In this document: piece after piece, positions 36,371 through 51,780 of the stretch
Layout: each line of letters opens with the position of its first letter
Numbering within the stretch: the first letter of the stretch is position 1
Assembly: GCA_020205615.1 (NCBI GenBank)
Contig: CM035168.1
Coordinates: forward strand, 8,498,237 to 8,562,236
Length of the DNA stretch: 64,000 nucleotides
Reading direction: 5' to 3'
Source of the DNA: Panax quinquefolius
Taxonomy: Eukaryota > Streptophyta > Magnoliopsida > Apiales > Araliaceae
Translations under genes and position numbers: made by a program
The notes under the pieces: model-generated
Databases searched by the model: none
Told to the model about the DNA's origin: nothing
What the model saw: only the letters and a program-made list of their open reading frames with translations

Positions 36371-36610
36371 TTTCTGTTACAAGTTACTATTCACGGGTTA
36401 CTATTCACCCGATTACTATTCACTCTAGTATTATTCACTCGGGTATTCGTGGCACTTTTCATGCCGGAATACTATTCACAAGTTACTATTCACCGAAATT
36501 ATTATTCACCCGAATATTATTCACTCGAGTATTTGGAGTACTTTTCATGTCAGGTTACTATTCATGAGATTCTATTCCCGAAGTACTATTCACGGGGTAC
36601 TATTCACGAA
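36371..36610. repeat. TACTATTCAC(GGG) minisatellite
   Basis: About 15 degenerate units of 13-18 bp contain TACTATTCAC followed by CCG/GGG variants. Related arrays are at 9538-9632, 13805-13870 and 14935-15060. Confidence 0.85.
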
Positions 36611-37365
36611 GAAAAATTGATTCTTTTCTGTCCAAATTATTTTTGGTGCATGAATATTATTCTTGAATTTTACTCTGCAAAGAAGTATCATGTTGACAAT
36701 TTGGACGTTATTAGTTCTGGATAATTTAATTCTTGAACTTGTTTTATTGAATTCTTATATCATTGTCATCATCCTCATGTTTATATTTTTTGTTGAAAGT
36801 CAATTGTGGCTGTAGTGCATAGATGGACTTGGTATGATTATGACCGAGGATTATTCAAATATAATCATAACTCGTAATGTTACAAATGATGTGGAAAAAG
36901 TCCTCATTGGCCGTAGTGCATTGATGGACGAGTTTTGGTATGATTATGGCTATGGATTCTCTTGACGAGGGAGCAAAGATGAATTATTTTATGGCAAGAT
37001 CAAGACCGTTGATGAAAACACGATTATCTTTGGCCCGTAGTGCATGGATAATTCGTGGTCGTGATACTAAATAATATCCTTGGCCTATAGTGCAAGGATG
37101 ATTTGATGATGTGGATTATTTATTAAGCTGAGTCTCAGCGATAAAAGTGATGAAAAACTTATTAAATCATAAAAGATAGTAGATTTTATTTTCTACTTGA
37201 ATCTTCTAATGAATTGTTTGTTCCGCTGCAGTTAAACTTGATGTCTATTGTATACCTGTTTTGGGGGCGTCACACAAATAAAAAACTCTAAAACGTCAAA
37301 TAATTAGAAACGGAAGGAGTAATTAATTTTTTATGAAACACACAATAACTTAATTAGTTAAACAA

Positions 37366-37402
37366 TATAATGATTGGCCACTTGTAACTCATGTTTATAC
37401 GT
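37366..37402. repeat. 37-bp direct repeat flanking the MULE, left copy
   Basis: TATAATGATTGGCCACTTGT begins a 37-bp segment that recurs at 62787-62823 with two mismatches. The first nine bases would be a normal MULE target duplication, but 37 bp is too long. See the right copy and the finding on the left terminus. Confidence 0.85.
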
Positions 37403-37469
37403 ACTGGGACCCGACTTACAATTTGGTACCCAAAGTAAAAAAACTTACAAACTGGTTATTGTACTTGAA
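37401..37469 (+). repeat. MULE left terminal inverted repeat
   Basis: It begins GTACTGGGACCCGACTTAC and ends ACTTGAA. It is the complement of 62694-62762 apart from three substitutions. The outer bases of the true element end are absent here. Confidence 0.92.
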
Positions 37470-37626
37470 CATTTTTGTAATCCATTAAATAATAGGGTTT
37501 CATCCATGTTCCGTTTGAAAATTTGACAGGTCAGATGCAAAGGATGACATGGAAATGACTGGGCAACAAAGTTTAATTGATGTGTATTTTCCATTTATAA
37601 AGGGTGATCAGCAAAAACCGAAGACA

Positions 37627-37862
37627 GAAACAGTGCAAAAACAAAGAGCTCAATATTTGGGGGAAAAAATTAGGGTTCTTCTCTCATTCTTCCTTCTTCT
37701 CTCACTCACCAAAAATTGAAGAGATCGAACTGCAAAAACAAAGAGCTCGATATTTGGGGGGAAAAATTAGGGTTCTTCTCTCATTCTTCCTTTTTCTCTC
37801 ATTCTTCTTCTTTCATTCTTCCTTCTTCTTCTTCTTCGAGTTTTCAGTGTTTAATTGAAAGA
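37627..37862 (+). promoter_or_regulatory. GRF gene 5' leader with 102-bp tandem duplication
   Basis: A unit with GCAAAAACAAAGAGCTC, ATATTTGGGGG and TTAGGGTTCTTCTCTC occurs at about 37628 and again at about 37730. It is followed by a CT-rich tract up to the ATG at 37863, typical of plant 5' untranslated leaders. Upstream ATGs in the same frame exist (37716) but code for a low-complexity Ser/Phe run. Confidence 0.65.
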
Positions 37863-37921
37863 ATGAGTTCGTCTTGGAGTGGAATCGTAAATGAAATTGG
37901 AGAAGAAGATTGTAGCTCATG

Positions 37922-40520
37922 TATGACGCCCCCAAAATAGGTATACATCACCTATTTTGAGTCGTCAATAACATGGTACATAAACAACTACAACTTTATT
38001 AATACAACATATAAATTGTGAGTTTAAATACAAATATTGTCATCTAGACAATATTCACACCCAAATAGGTCCTCATTACAATTATTGGTACATTATTTTA
38101 CAAAAATGGTGAGGACTACTAAGACAACTTTCTAGATCCATCATTCCACACCCCGACTAGAACTCATTCTCGCCTCCTGAGAAGAAAAATGGAACAAAAA
38201 GGAAAAGGGTGAGCTCAACTAGCCCAGTAAAGAATATTATGACTAAGATAATATAGAACAAATTATCGTTAGTCTTCAACGGGAAAAATCGATAAAATAC
38301 AATATCTGACAAGTTTTAGATCAATATTACATAGCGAAATAATAATTATGTAGAAGAGTTACGTAGAGAATGTAATCTACTATTATCTATGAATTTAAAG
38401 TCCATCATCAATATTTTATCCCGGTAACATCAATCAATATACATCTTGAATCAAATATTCATCTTTGCACTACAGGGCCAAAGATATTCATCGATTAATC
38501 ATGTTCATCTCAACACCTGTTCATCTTTGCACTACGGGCCAAAGATATTGATAAGAAAATCAACCATCTTTGCACTACAGGCCAAAGATATTCAGTAATA
38601 TCATTATTTAGGACTGAGGATGATGAAAAATATTTTAAAGAAAACGAATCCAGTGAAACAAAAGAAAAAATATTAAGGATTCGTACTTTAAACTGTCCAA
38701 GTTCAAAAATACTTCATAAATAATCGTGGTGAAGTAAAATTCAAGAATGATCAAAACATGGATACAATCAAAGTTAGTATCCATAATAGATATTTTGGAT
38801 AAAAAATGAAAATTTATTTTTTTACGTGAATAGTCTTGAGTGATTAAGTGAATAGTGTCGTATACGTGAATAGTAACCCCGACACTAAAAGACAAGAATT
38901 TTACAAGAAAAATCTTACCAATAATCCGGCATAATGATATTAGAAGAAATAATATCATTTTAAAAAAATAAAATCCCTTACCTTGAAAAGACCATACTTA
39001 AATTTAAAATCTGGGATATAGTCTTTGAAGAGAACTTGCAGTATATAGCAATACTCAAAGTATCAAAATACTCACAAGAATACGCTCGATAATATAGAGA
39101 GAAAGGGAGAGAAAACTTCAGTTTCTGGTGTGATTTTCAATTCTAACCTAAGCACCCTATTTATAGGAAAATGCTTAGAACACCAAAGCAGAAAATTTAA
39201 TAAAATATTAATATATATTTATTAAATTCTTACACACACATAATCTGATTCAAAACATCAGCCACCAAGAGTGACCCACCTCACCTAAATAAAAAAAACG
39301 TTTTTCTTATTAAAAATATTTAAAACTTCAAAAATCAATTATTCTAGAATTTTAAAACTTCAATAATTCATAATAAATAGCCCTTTTATCAAAAAAAATT
39401 CGAACCTTATGTCCTTTCAATAGGAAATTTCATTCTCTACAACTTTGCAAAAGAAAGTTTTTCCAAATTTCAAACAAAAATTGACCAAAATCCACAAACG
39501 GGCGATTTTACAGGCTATAATCAAATTTCAGTCAAGAAATGGGGTCCACAAACATGAAAAACATGTTTTAAATATTTTTAGTAACAAAAATACTTTTCCT
39601 CCTCATATATTCATATAACCCACATTCATTGTAAAAATATCACCATTATTATATTATTAAAATATAATAATATATTTAAATAATTATTACATCGAAAAAA
39701 TAAAATATTAATTTTTCAACAATTGTCACATTAAAAATTTTTCCACCTATATCCTCATAAAATGAATATTTTTATTATCATATAAATCAATAATTAATTA
39801 TTCACAAATAATATTACAGAATCACAATCTTGGCAACCGTACATTCCTCCTGAAAGAGGGGCTTTCAGATAAGGATTTCTCCTTACTAACAAGCCTTGAT
39901 TAGGTGACCAAACCTCTCCTTAGATGTAATTTTTCTAGACATTGCTAATAATGTTATCTAATAACATTATTCAAATAATATGAATTATTGATCCGATAAT
40001 AGAAAATATCGTGTGTAATGACAATTATTGAAACAACAATAATATAAAATATCAACATAACAATTATCGAATCAATAAAATAAAATATTGAGCGATAATT
40101 ATCTTTGTAACAATTATTAAGTAGTGTCTTCTTCACGTAAGAATCAATAATTGGTGTAATCTGAGTAATCTTTGTTGTTTTTAACCATCGGGTATTCCAA
40201 CAAAGATAATCAGTAACAAACTATGTAGTTATTTATAAACAACTTATACTTGTCGTTTTCTTCATCCAATCGCTTTTAGTTATGGGGCCCACACACAAGG
40301 TCACAAGGCCGTCGCATTTAATATTCCCAAGACAAAGAAGAATATTCCACGATCAAACGAATATTGTCCGATAAAAATAAATATTTTATAACCACTGGCT
40401 TATTTAGAATATTTGCACATTTTACCCATAACTAACCACATTAATCAAATCAACCCTTACTATTTCAAAATAATAAATAGAGGAAATTTAATTTCATTTA
40501 TAATAAGTTGGGGTCTTACA
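37922..40520 (-). mobile_element. Gypsy solo LTR in exon 1 of the GRF gene, target duplication TCATG
   Basis: On + it begins TATGACGCCCCCAAAATAGG (first G of the terminal TG changed to A) and ends GGGGTCTTACA. TCATG flanks it at 37917-37921 and 40521-40525. Its inside carries the repeated TCTTTGCACTAC(A/G)GGCCAAAGATAT motif (38462-38592). No internal coding region. Confidence 0.92.
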
Positions 40521-40849
40521 TCATGCAACAAAAATGAATGGATTACACCAAACTTCCCAAGTCGGTGCCACTGTGGAGCAATGGTTCAAATGTGGGAGGC
40601 AAAGAAAGAAGGAACGAAACATCGAGGAAGGCGATTCATTGGGTGTATTAATTATCAGGTAAGATTTTGGAAAGACGTTTTTTTTATTTCTTTTCATATG
40701 ATTGCGGCTGAAAATGGCTGGTGTGTTCTTTGTAATAGAGACGGAGAGCTTCTCATGGTTTCTTTAAATGGTCTTTGTAAGACCCCAAATTTTATGAATA
40801 AAATGAATTTTCTATAAATATCATTTTGAATATTATGGAATAAATTTGT

Positions 40850-42729
40850 TGTTAGGTTTGTAATATTCATGTATGCGCAATCAAATTGCAAAATAATGCG
40901 AAGCGTGTAAAATCGAGTTTAAAAATTTTACAAACCATATACCCGATCACCCTTTATGCATAATTATTAATTAAACGAAAAGATAAAGAATAAAATCATA
41001 CCCTTGAAGATCGAGCTTCCTCGTGTACAAGTTCACCTCCAATCCTTTCGCAAGCTCAACTTGAATCCACCGGGTTTGGTTCCTTCCTTCGATCAACGTT
41101 AGCCACCCAAGTGTTTGGCCTCTGTAGGTGATCCACCAAGGAAGAAAAGGAATTCAAGAAGATGGGTTATTTGGCTCAAACCCTAGTTTTCTATCTCTAT
41201 AGAAAAGGTGTACTCTCCCAACAATTGAATTATGTCGTATGTTGAAAAAGTCAACAACCCCACCACCCATAATAAGACTCCTCTTATTTATAGATGTGGG
41301 CAACCCACCTTAACAATTAAGGAATTGGGATTTATTTATTTAATTAAATTCTTTTAATTAATTAAGCTCCCTAATCTAATTAGGGATAATTAATTAAACT
41401 CTTTAACTAATTTTCCTTCCTAATCCAATTAGGAATAAATGAGAGTACTTATATTAAATTAATTCCTAAACTCTTTTAGAAATTAAAATAATAATAATTG
41501 TAATAATATTAATAAGACTCCTCTTATTAATTTATATTTAATATTTCTAAAATATTAAATAATAAATATTAAGCTATTTAATTTATTCTATCACCATAGA
41601 TTAAATTAAATATACTTAACATATTATTACGATTATGCCATTAACTTCTTAAATAATTATTCTTCCTTTTATGGTGTGACCCTTTAGGTTCTCCATATTA
41701 AACCCCATTGTGAATAAATCAATTAGAATAATTCTAATCTTATTTAAATAAATAAATTAAACAATTAATTTATTTAAATAAATAATATTTATTCTACAAT
41801 AGGATAAGCCTCCCCAACGATCAACGACTTTCCGTATAATATAGATTTCAACATTAATCATTAAAGAACCTTTGAGTAAATAGTTACCGTACAATTCAAT
41901 CCTTCCACCATACAATGTCCCAATTAAATATAAGACATGGAATTATCACAAGTCTTATTTTATTTAATTATATGTATTTCGATCCTTAAATGCACAACTC
42001 CAAATAATGCAAATTAGAAACTCCTTTCTAATTTCATTCTCGCTTGCCAAGGACTACTGGGTTGTCATTTATCGAATCACATAGACATTTCTCTTCTTTT
42101 ATTAGAAGTGGTAGATTCTTTATCGATCATACATTATCTCCATGTACAACTTATTATACCCAAGCATACCCTTTGATATACCCTAAGGGTCTTAAGGAAT
42201 AAGTCAAAGTATAACTCATCATACACAAGATACTATGATGATCTCAAGTCCAAGGATTACTTGTACTACTATCACTACAGAAATTCCTATCGACAGCAAA
42301 TAAAACTCCATTAGGTATTCCTTAGCGAGCCACGCTCAAAGGAACTTATTCTCTAATAAGCACCTACATACTTGCTTTAGTGTCTCCACACAAATGATCA
42401 TGAGATCAATCATCCTCATCCAATGAGCAAGCAACGTATGTACCAATCTATCCGGATTCACTAATCCCCAATTTAGTAATCCAATGATTGGGAACTATTT
42501 TAGTTTTAAGCTTTCTAAGAATTTAGATCTCATTAGAATGATCATCATCATTATTCTAAAAGCATTGCTTAAAACTATGGGTTTATCACATATTATAAAA
42601 AAACAAAGATCATGTAGATAATTAAAAGCCTTTAATAAATTAATACTTTTTATTAATAAATGAATAAGATTGTTACAAAGTATATGCTTTATCATCAAAC
42701 ATGATTGGCTTGTGTGCATACTACTTTCA
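40850..42729 (-). repeat. Copia array LTR 1 (1880 bp)
   Basis: On + it runs TGTTAGGTTTGTAATATTCA to TACTACTTTCA. It is the 3' LTR of the left copy. Small in-frame open stretches are found in all three LTRs and are not genes. Confidence 0.9.
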
Positions 42730-42749
42730 ATCTCCCACTTGCACTAAAG

Positions 42750-44400
42750 CCAATCGTCATGGTATCTCATACTCTTCTTCTCTAAGTGACGATTATCCCG
42801 CATTGGATAAGCTTTAGTTAATGGATATGTAATGTTGTTCATGAGAGTCCACTATCTCTATAGTGATTTCCCATCTTTCAATGATTCTAATAATCAAATG
42901 AAAGTGCCACAACACATGTTTAGATCCAAGATGAGACTTAGGAACTATTCCTAGTTCTCAGAATGAACTTTTAATCCAAACAATCAACTTGCAGCCTTTC
43001 ATTTATAGCTATATACTTTGTCTTTATCACTAAACCAACAACTCTTTCATTGTTTGGAACCTTTCCAATTCATCGCACCACCGCTCAAGATAACGCTTTT
43101 ACCTTAAAGTGGATTTTCATCATCTTGGTCTGTCTCCTGAAAAACTTGAGTCTCATTAAGCCCTCTAGTTTTAATTTAGACCCACCATGAATATGATCAC
43201 ATCCTTAGTACCGGTTAAGCACTTTAAGATGTTTTTCACTGACTCATAGTGAACTTCTCCATATTATGACTGATCAACATCAGGTCTCGTACATTTCATT
43301 GCATGCATAATTATCAGTCATGCGACCTCTCTTTTCAGGAGTCTGTGGGGACTATTAAGAGAGATACACTCCATAGCTCATCAACATGAGACATCTCTTG
43401 GAGTTTGCCATGCTAAACGACTTTAGCATCAAATGAATATATACGCCTCGGGTTAAGTCGAGCATCCTCTTAAATCTATCTATATAGATTTTATATCCCA
43501 ATTAAGATACTCTTCCCAAATCCATTCATGGAGGAATGTTTAGACAACTTTATCTTTACTTGATTGTAGCATTGGTATGTCATTCCTTATCCGTAGTATA
43601 TCAACATATAATATTAGGAATGTCACGACGCCCCAATCGACCTTTTGTACACACTAGGTTCATTCTTATTTTTGATAAAATCAAACTCTTTTGATTGCAT
43701 CATCAAAACGAATGTTCCATATTTGAGAATATTGCTTCAATCAATTTCTCTATGTCATCACTCTTAACTCATCGATGAATCCATCATCATCTTCTATGAT
43801 GTATCTCATCATCATCATCATCTATGATGAATCCATACCTCCTAGGTATCTTTACTTTCCGATTTACGATTCGGTTGTGGTATAATAGGTCTATCTACGT
43901 GTTCCTCTTATTTGACTTATAGTGTTTTGTGGTTCTTGAACTTTTCAAGATCTATTATCCTCCCACTAGCCCCTTCAATGATAAACACCTTTATCTTAGA
44001 AGGCGTGTTGTTTCGTAACAAACACCTTTTGCTAAGTAGAATTATAGAACATATACCCTAAACTTACTTTAGGATGTCCCACAAATCAACACTTGTCAAA
44101 TCTTGTCCCAAGCTTATCCTTTTGAAACCTTTTCACATAAGTTGACAACCCCTTATCTTAACATACTTAAGATTAGAATCCTCCCCATCCATAACTTTTA
44201 TGGAGTCTTGGGGTCCGATTTTGAGGTTACCTTTTTCAGTAGATATGCGTACCATTTCTAGGACATGATCCTGTAGGATACCGAATGTCGGTAAAATCAT
44301 TTTGGACCGCACTATGTTCAACAAGGTATGATTTTTCCTTTCGTATACATCAATCAATTATTATGTATCGAGAGGCGTCCATTATGAGAAAACCATTTAA
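42750..44400 (-). pseudogene. Copia pol remnant, left copy (integrase, RT, RNase H)
   Basis: On -, ERKNHTLLNIVRSKM and NLKYVKIRGCQL (44133-44357) match the copia integrase segments before the SFWG and RIWGC motifs. SEFDFIKNKNEPSVYKR-type residues near 43700 mark the reverse transcriptase palm. Broken RNase H pieces follow (compare ELGIVSKSHLGSKHVL) towards the polypurine tract. The catalytic DDE part of integrase and most of RT are missing, and the frame shifts several times. Confidence 0.75.
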
Positions 44401-44859
44401 GATGATCTAGAAACTTATTTCACAAGTATTTATTCCTTGATCTAATCAAAGAATCTTAATACATTGTCAATTTGTTTCACTTATGAATTCTTTGAACCTT
44501 TCAAATAATTCATACTTGTATTTCAGCAAATGCACACATTCAACTCTTTGAATGATCATCTCCTTTTCTTATACTAATTTGTTCAATATGCAAAATTATT
44601 TTCATGTAAGTCAAGTATACAAAATTTATTAAGTAATATTCCATTCTATACAAAACATTATTATTATAAATAGAACAACAATTGTTCTTAATTATAATAC
44701 CAAAGATTTCATTGTCCAACAATAAAATGGAAATAATATTTTAACAAGAACTGAAATACAATAACAACTTATCGACTTAATAGATTTGCCCAGTAGGCAT
44801 TGCTAAACTATAAGTTTCTATGGCTAATATGGCAACCTTTGCTACATTTCCCACACATA

Positions 44860-45819
44860 GGATTACTTATATTTGTTTAGCTTTCCACTTCGCTTGGTCC
44901 CTTCATAAATCTATATTTATGATAACCAAAGTCGGATCCAATACCCAAGTAGAACTCGACTTAAAGAAAAATTTATTTTAAATCATGAACAAAATTGTAT
45001 TTGTAACCAAACTTCACTAAGCTTCTTTGGTTAGCCTCTCGCAAGATGCTTCTCGCAGCTTTCTTTCCAGTGTCCAAAGCTTATTGCAAGTGGAAGCAAA
45101 CTCCTTTGCTATCCGTATCGCTTTTGTTCTTATTATCCTTTGTTTACGCCTTTTCATTTACCTTCTTTGAATCGCTCTTCTTTTCGTAAGATCCTTTGGC
45201 CCCTACCAAGAAGACTTGGTCTTTCTTGGTTGAAAGTGACTCTCAACATTTTTCAATATGTTAAGCAAATCAAATGTTTATATATCTAGCTTGTTCATAT
45301 GAAAATTCACAACAATTGTGAAAGGAGTCCGGAGTGAGTGCAAGATCAAATCTTGGCTCAACTCTCCATCCATGACAAAACCGTTGTCCTAATTGATCAA
45401 TCAAATTGATAATGTTAAGGACTTTTATCTCTGCATCAGAGTGTGTCATCGGTCATTCTAGATCGGAAGAGCTCCTTAGATATCCGATATCTATCGGCCC
45501 CACTTTCCTCACCATCAACTACTTGATGTGCAGAATATATAGTAGAAGCATCCATAGTTTCATGCCGACGTCAAGCTCATACTCATGGATGCGAGCATGA
45601 TGCATCGAGCCAATCAGCGCATCATCTTGCCACTTTCTAAAAGTAGCAATGTCTTCCTCGAGGCATTGTCTCGCAACCATTGCAGGATAGGCGATTATGA
45701 CATAAGATAGCTTTTCAACCATGAGAACTATTCTCAAATTCTTTAACCAATCCGCTTAATTCTTGGTCCGTTTAATTTAGCATCTAATATGCTTCGCAGT
45801 TGATAGTAATTTTAGACAT
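44860..45819 (-). pseudogene. Copia gag remnant, left copy
   Basis: The start MSKITINCEAY is at 45819, followed in other frames by DWLKNLRIVLMVEKLSYVI and KWQDDALIGSM, the usual copia gag N-terminal motifs. DLILHSLRTPFTIVVNFHMN and DLLNMLKNVESLS follow in the central part, then a Lys-rich tract, GVCFH of the zinc knuckle, and later stops. Gag would form the particle shell. Frameshifts and the broken knuckle make it inactive. Confidence 0.8.
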
Positions 45820-48204
<2,385 letters not shown>

Positions 48205-48223
48205 GGTTTGGCTCTGATGCCAC
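48205..48223 (-). other. Copia primer-binding site, left copy
   Basis: The complement reads GTGGCATCAGAGCCAAACC, next to the LTR end CTAACA. It fits the methionine-tRNA type site (TGGTATCAGAGCC). Confidence 0.85.
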
Positions 48224-50091
48224 TGTTAGGTTTGTAATATTCATAAGCGCAATCAAATTGCAAAATAATGCTAAAACGCGTAAAATCGAGTTTAAAAAAT
48301 TTACAAACCATATACCCGGATCACCCTTTATGCATAATTATTAATTAAACGAAAAGATAAAGAATAAAATCATACCCTTGAAGATCGAGCTTCCTCGTGT
48401 ACAAGTTCACCTCCAAATCCTTTTCGCTCAACTTGAATCCACCGGGTTTGGTTCCTTCCTTCGATCAACGTTAGCCACCCAAGTGTTTGGCCTCTGTAGG
48501 TGATCCACCAAGGAAGAATAAAATTTCAAGATGGGGTATTTGGCTCAAACCCTAGTTTTCTATCTCTATAGAAAAGGTGTACTTCTCCAACAATTTGAAT
48601 TATTACGTATGTTGAAAAAGTCAACAACCCCCACCACCCATAATAAGACTCTCTTATTTATAGATGTGGGCAACCCACCTTAACAATTAAGGAATTGGGA
48701 TTTATTTAATTAATTAAATTCTTTTAATTAATTAAGCTCCCTAATCTTATTAGGGATAATTAATTAAACTCTTTAACTAATTTTCCTTCCTAATCCAATT
48801 AGAATAAATGAGAGTACTTATATTAAATTAATTCCTAAACTCTTTTAGAAATTAAAATAATAATAATTGTAATAATATTAATAAGACTCTCTTATTAATT
48901 TATATTTAATATTTCTAAAATATTAAATAATAATATTAAGCTATTTAATTTATTCTATCACCATAGATTAAATTAAATATACTTAACATATTATTACGAT
49001 TATGCCATTAACTTCTTAAATAATTATTCTTCCTTTTACATGGTGTGACCTTTAGGTTCTCCATATTAAACCTATTGTGAATAAATCAATTAGAATAATT
49101 CTAATCTTATTTAAATAAATAAATTAAACAATTAATTTATTTAAATAAATAATATTTATTCTACAATAGGATAAGCCTCCCTAATGATCAACGACTTTCC
49201 GTATAATATAGATTTCAACATTAATCATTAAAGAACCTTTGAGTAAATAGTTACCGCATAATTCAATCCTTCCACCATACAATGTCCCAATTAAATATAA
49301 GACATGGAATTATCACAAGTCTTATTTTATTTAATTATATGTATTTCGATCCTTAAATGCACAACTCAAATAATGCAAATTAGAAACTCCTTTCTAATTT
49401 CATTCTCGCCGCCAAGGACTACTGGGTTGTCATTTATCGAATCACATAGACATTTCTTTTTTTTTATTGTAAGTGGTAGATTCTTTATCGATCATACATT
49501 ATCTCCATGTACAACTTATTATACCCAAGCATACCTTTGATATACCCTAAGGGTCTTAAGGAATAAGTCAAAGTATAACTCATCATACACAAGATACTAT
49601 GATGATCTCAAGTCCAAGGATTACTTGACTACTATCACTACAGAATTCCTATCGACAGCAAATAAAACTCCATTAGGTATTCCTTAATGAGCCAATGCTC
49701 AAAGGAACTTATTCTCTAATAAGCACCTACATACTTGCTTTTAGTGTTCCACACAAATGATCATGAGATCAATCATCCTCATCCAACGAAGCAAGTTAAC
49801 GATGTACCAAATCTATCCGGATTCACTAATCCCCAATTTAGTAATCCAATGATTGGGAACTATTTTAGTTTTAAGCTTTCTAAGAATTTAGATCTCATTA
49901 GAATGATCATCATCATTATTCTAAAAGCATTGCTTAAAACTACGGGTTTATCACATATTATAAAACAAAGATCATGTAGATAATTAAAAGCCTTTAATAA
50001 ATTAATACTTTTTATTAATAAATGAATAAGATTGTTACAAAGTATATGCTTTATCATCAAACATGATCGGCTTGTGTGCATACTACTTTCA
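48224..50091 (-). repeat. Copia array LTR 2, shared (1868 bp)
   Basis: It is the 5' LTR of the left copy and the 3' LTR of the right copy. The polypurine tract of the right copy (complement of TCTCCCACTTGC) directly follows on +. Confidence 0.92.
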
Positions 50092-50106
50092 ATCTCCCAC
50101 TTGCAC

Positions 50107-51780
50107 TAAAAGCCAATCGTCATGGTATCTCATACTCTTCTTCTCTAAGTGACGATTATCCCGCCATTGGATAAGCTTTAGTTAATGGATATGTAATGTT
50201 GTTCATGAGAGTCCACTATCTCTATAGTGATTTCCCATCTTTCAATGATTCTAATAATCAAATGAAAGTGCCACAACACATGTTTAGATCCAAGATGAGA
50301 CTTAGAAACTATTCCTAGTTCTGTAATGAACTTTTAATCCAAACAATCAACTTGCAGCTTCATTTATAGCTATATACTTTGTCTTTATCACTAAACCAGC
50401 AACTCTTTGCTGTTTTGAACCTTTCCAATTCACTGCACCACTGTTCAAGATAACGCTTTACCTTAAAGTGGATTTTTCTGTCATCTTGGTCTGTCTGAAA
50501 AACTTGAGTCTGTTAAGCCCTCTAGTTTTAATTTAGACCCACCATGAATATGATCACATCCTTAGTGCCTAAGTAAGCACTTTAAGATGTTTTTCACCGA
50601 CTCATAGTGAACTTCTCCATATTACGACCGATCAACATCGTGTCTCGTATATTTCATCAGATACATGATTATCACCATGCGACCTCTCTTTTCGTGAGTC
50701 CGTGGGGACTATTAAGAGAGATACACCCATAGCTCATCAACATGAGACATCTCTCGAGTTTGCCATGCTAAACGACTTTTAGCATCAAATGAATATACGC
50801 GCCTCGGGTTAAGTCGAGCATCCTCTTAATCTATCTATATAGATTTTATCCCCAATTAAGATACTCTTCCCAAACCATTCATGGAGGAATGTTTAGACAA
50901 CTTTATCTTTACCGATTGTAGCATTGGTATGTCATTCCTTATCCGTAGTATATCAACATATAATATTAGGAATGTCACGACGCCCCCATCGACCCTTTTG
51001 CACACACTAGGTTCATTCTTATTTTTGATAAAATCAAACTCTTTTGATTGCCTCATCAAAACGAATGTTCCATATTTGAGAATATTGCTTCAATCAATTT
51101 CTCTATCTACAACTCTTAACTCATCGATCATCATCATCTTCTATGATGTACCTCATCATCATCATCATCTATGATGAATCCATACCTCCTAGGTATCTTC
51201 TTGCATACTATTCCGCATTTACGATCTCATAGGGTACAATAGTTCATCTACAGTGTTCCTCTTATTCGACTTATATAGTGTTTTGTGGTTCTTGAACTTT
51301 TCAAGATCTATTATCCTCCCACTAGCCCCCCTTCAATGATAAACACCTTTATCTTAGAAGGCGCCGTGTTTTCGTAACAAACACCTTTTGCTAAGTAGAA
51401 TTATAGAACATATACCCTAAACTTACTTTAGGATGTCCCACAAATCGACACTTGTCAAATCTTGTCCCAAGCTTATCCTTTTGAAACCTTTTCACATAAG
51501 TTGACAACCCCTTATCTTAACATACTTAAGATTAGAATCCTCCCCGTCCATAACTTTTATGGAGTCTTGGGGCTGATTTTGAGGTTACCTTTTCGTAGAT
51601 ATATGCACCATTTCTAGACATGATCCTGAAGGATACCGGAATGCTCAGAAAATCATTTTGGACCGCATCATGTCCAACAAGGTATGATTTTTCCTTTCGT
51701 ATACATCAATCAATTATTATGTATCGAGAGGCGTCCATTATGAGAAAACCATTTAAGATGATCTAGAAACTTATTTCACA
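50107..51780 (-). pseudogene. Copia pol remnant, right copy
   Basis: FDFIKNKNEPSVCKRVDGG and FLILYVDILRIRND (50856-51059 on -) are the reverse transcriptase palm. The family motif YVDDI lacks one Asp here, so it is catalytically dead. Integrase scraps (about 51550-51720) and RNase H scraps are as in the left copy. Confidence 0.8.

Larger units (their letters stand above)
34387..37274 (+). mobile_element. Gypsy solo LTR, target duplication CAAAT
   Basis: It begins TATAAAATCCTAAATTTTAC (terminal TG changed to TA) and ends GGGGGCGTCACA. CAAAT lies at 34382-34386 and 37275-37279. It has no internal region. Near the 3' end, after GATGTCTATTGTATAC (about 37239), about 0.3 kb found in the other LTRs is missing. 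It holds the best-preserved 60-bp minisatellite (35750-36330) and a TACTATTCAC-type array (36371-36610). Confidence 0.92.
34174..37319. mobile_element. Stowaway-like MITE split by a gypsy solo LTR
   Basis: The left end is TA-CTCCCTCCGTCCCTAATT, and the right end is AATTAGAAACGGAAGGAG-TA, with the TA target at 34172-34173 and 37320-37321. Without the LTR the MITE is about 253 bp (34174-34386 plus 37280-37319). The same family occurs reversed at 63809. Confidence 0.88.

Noticed and set aside
35890..36567. 225-codon open frame, the longest of several in this region
   Set aside because: It runs through the 60-bp and TACTATTCAC minisatellites of an LTR. The repeat unit near a multiple of three keeps the frame open, and the equivalents in other LTRs are broken in different places.
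40694..40891. 65-codon frame on - across the GRF exon 2/LTR junction
   Set aside because: It spans an insertion boundary between unrelated DNAs and is antisense to a better-supported exon.
49304..49983. Open frames in copia LTR 2
   Set aside because: The same DNA in LTR 1 and LTR 3 has frame-breaking indels. These are LTR sequences with no gene expected.
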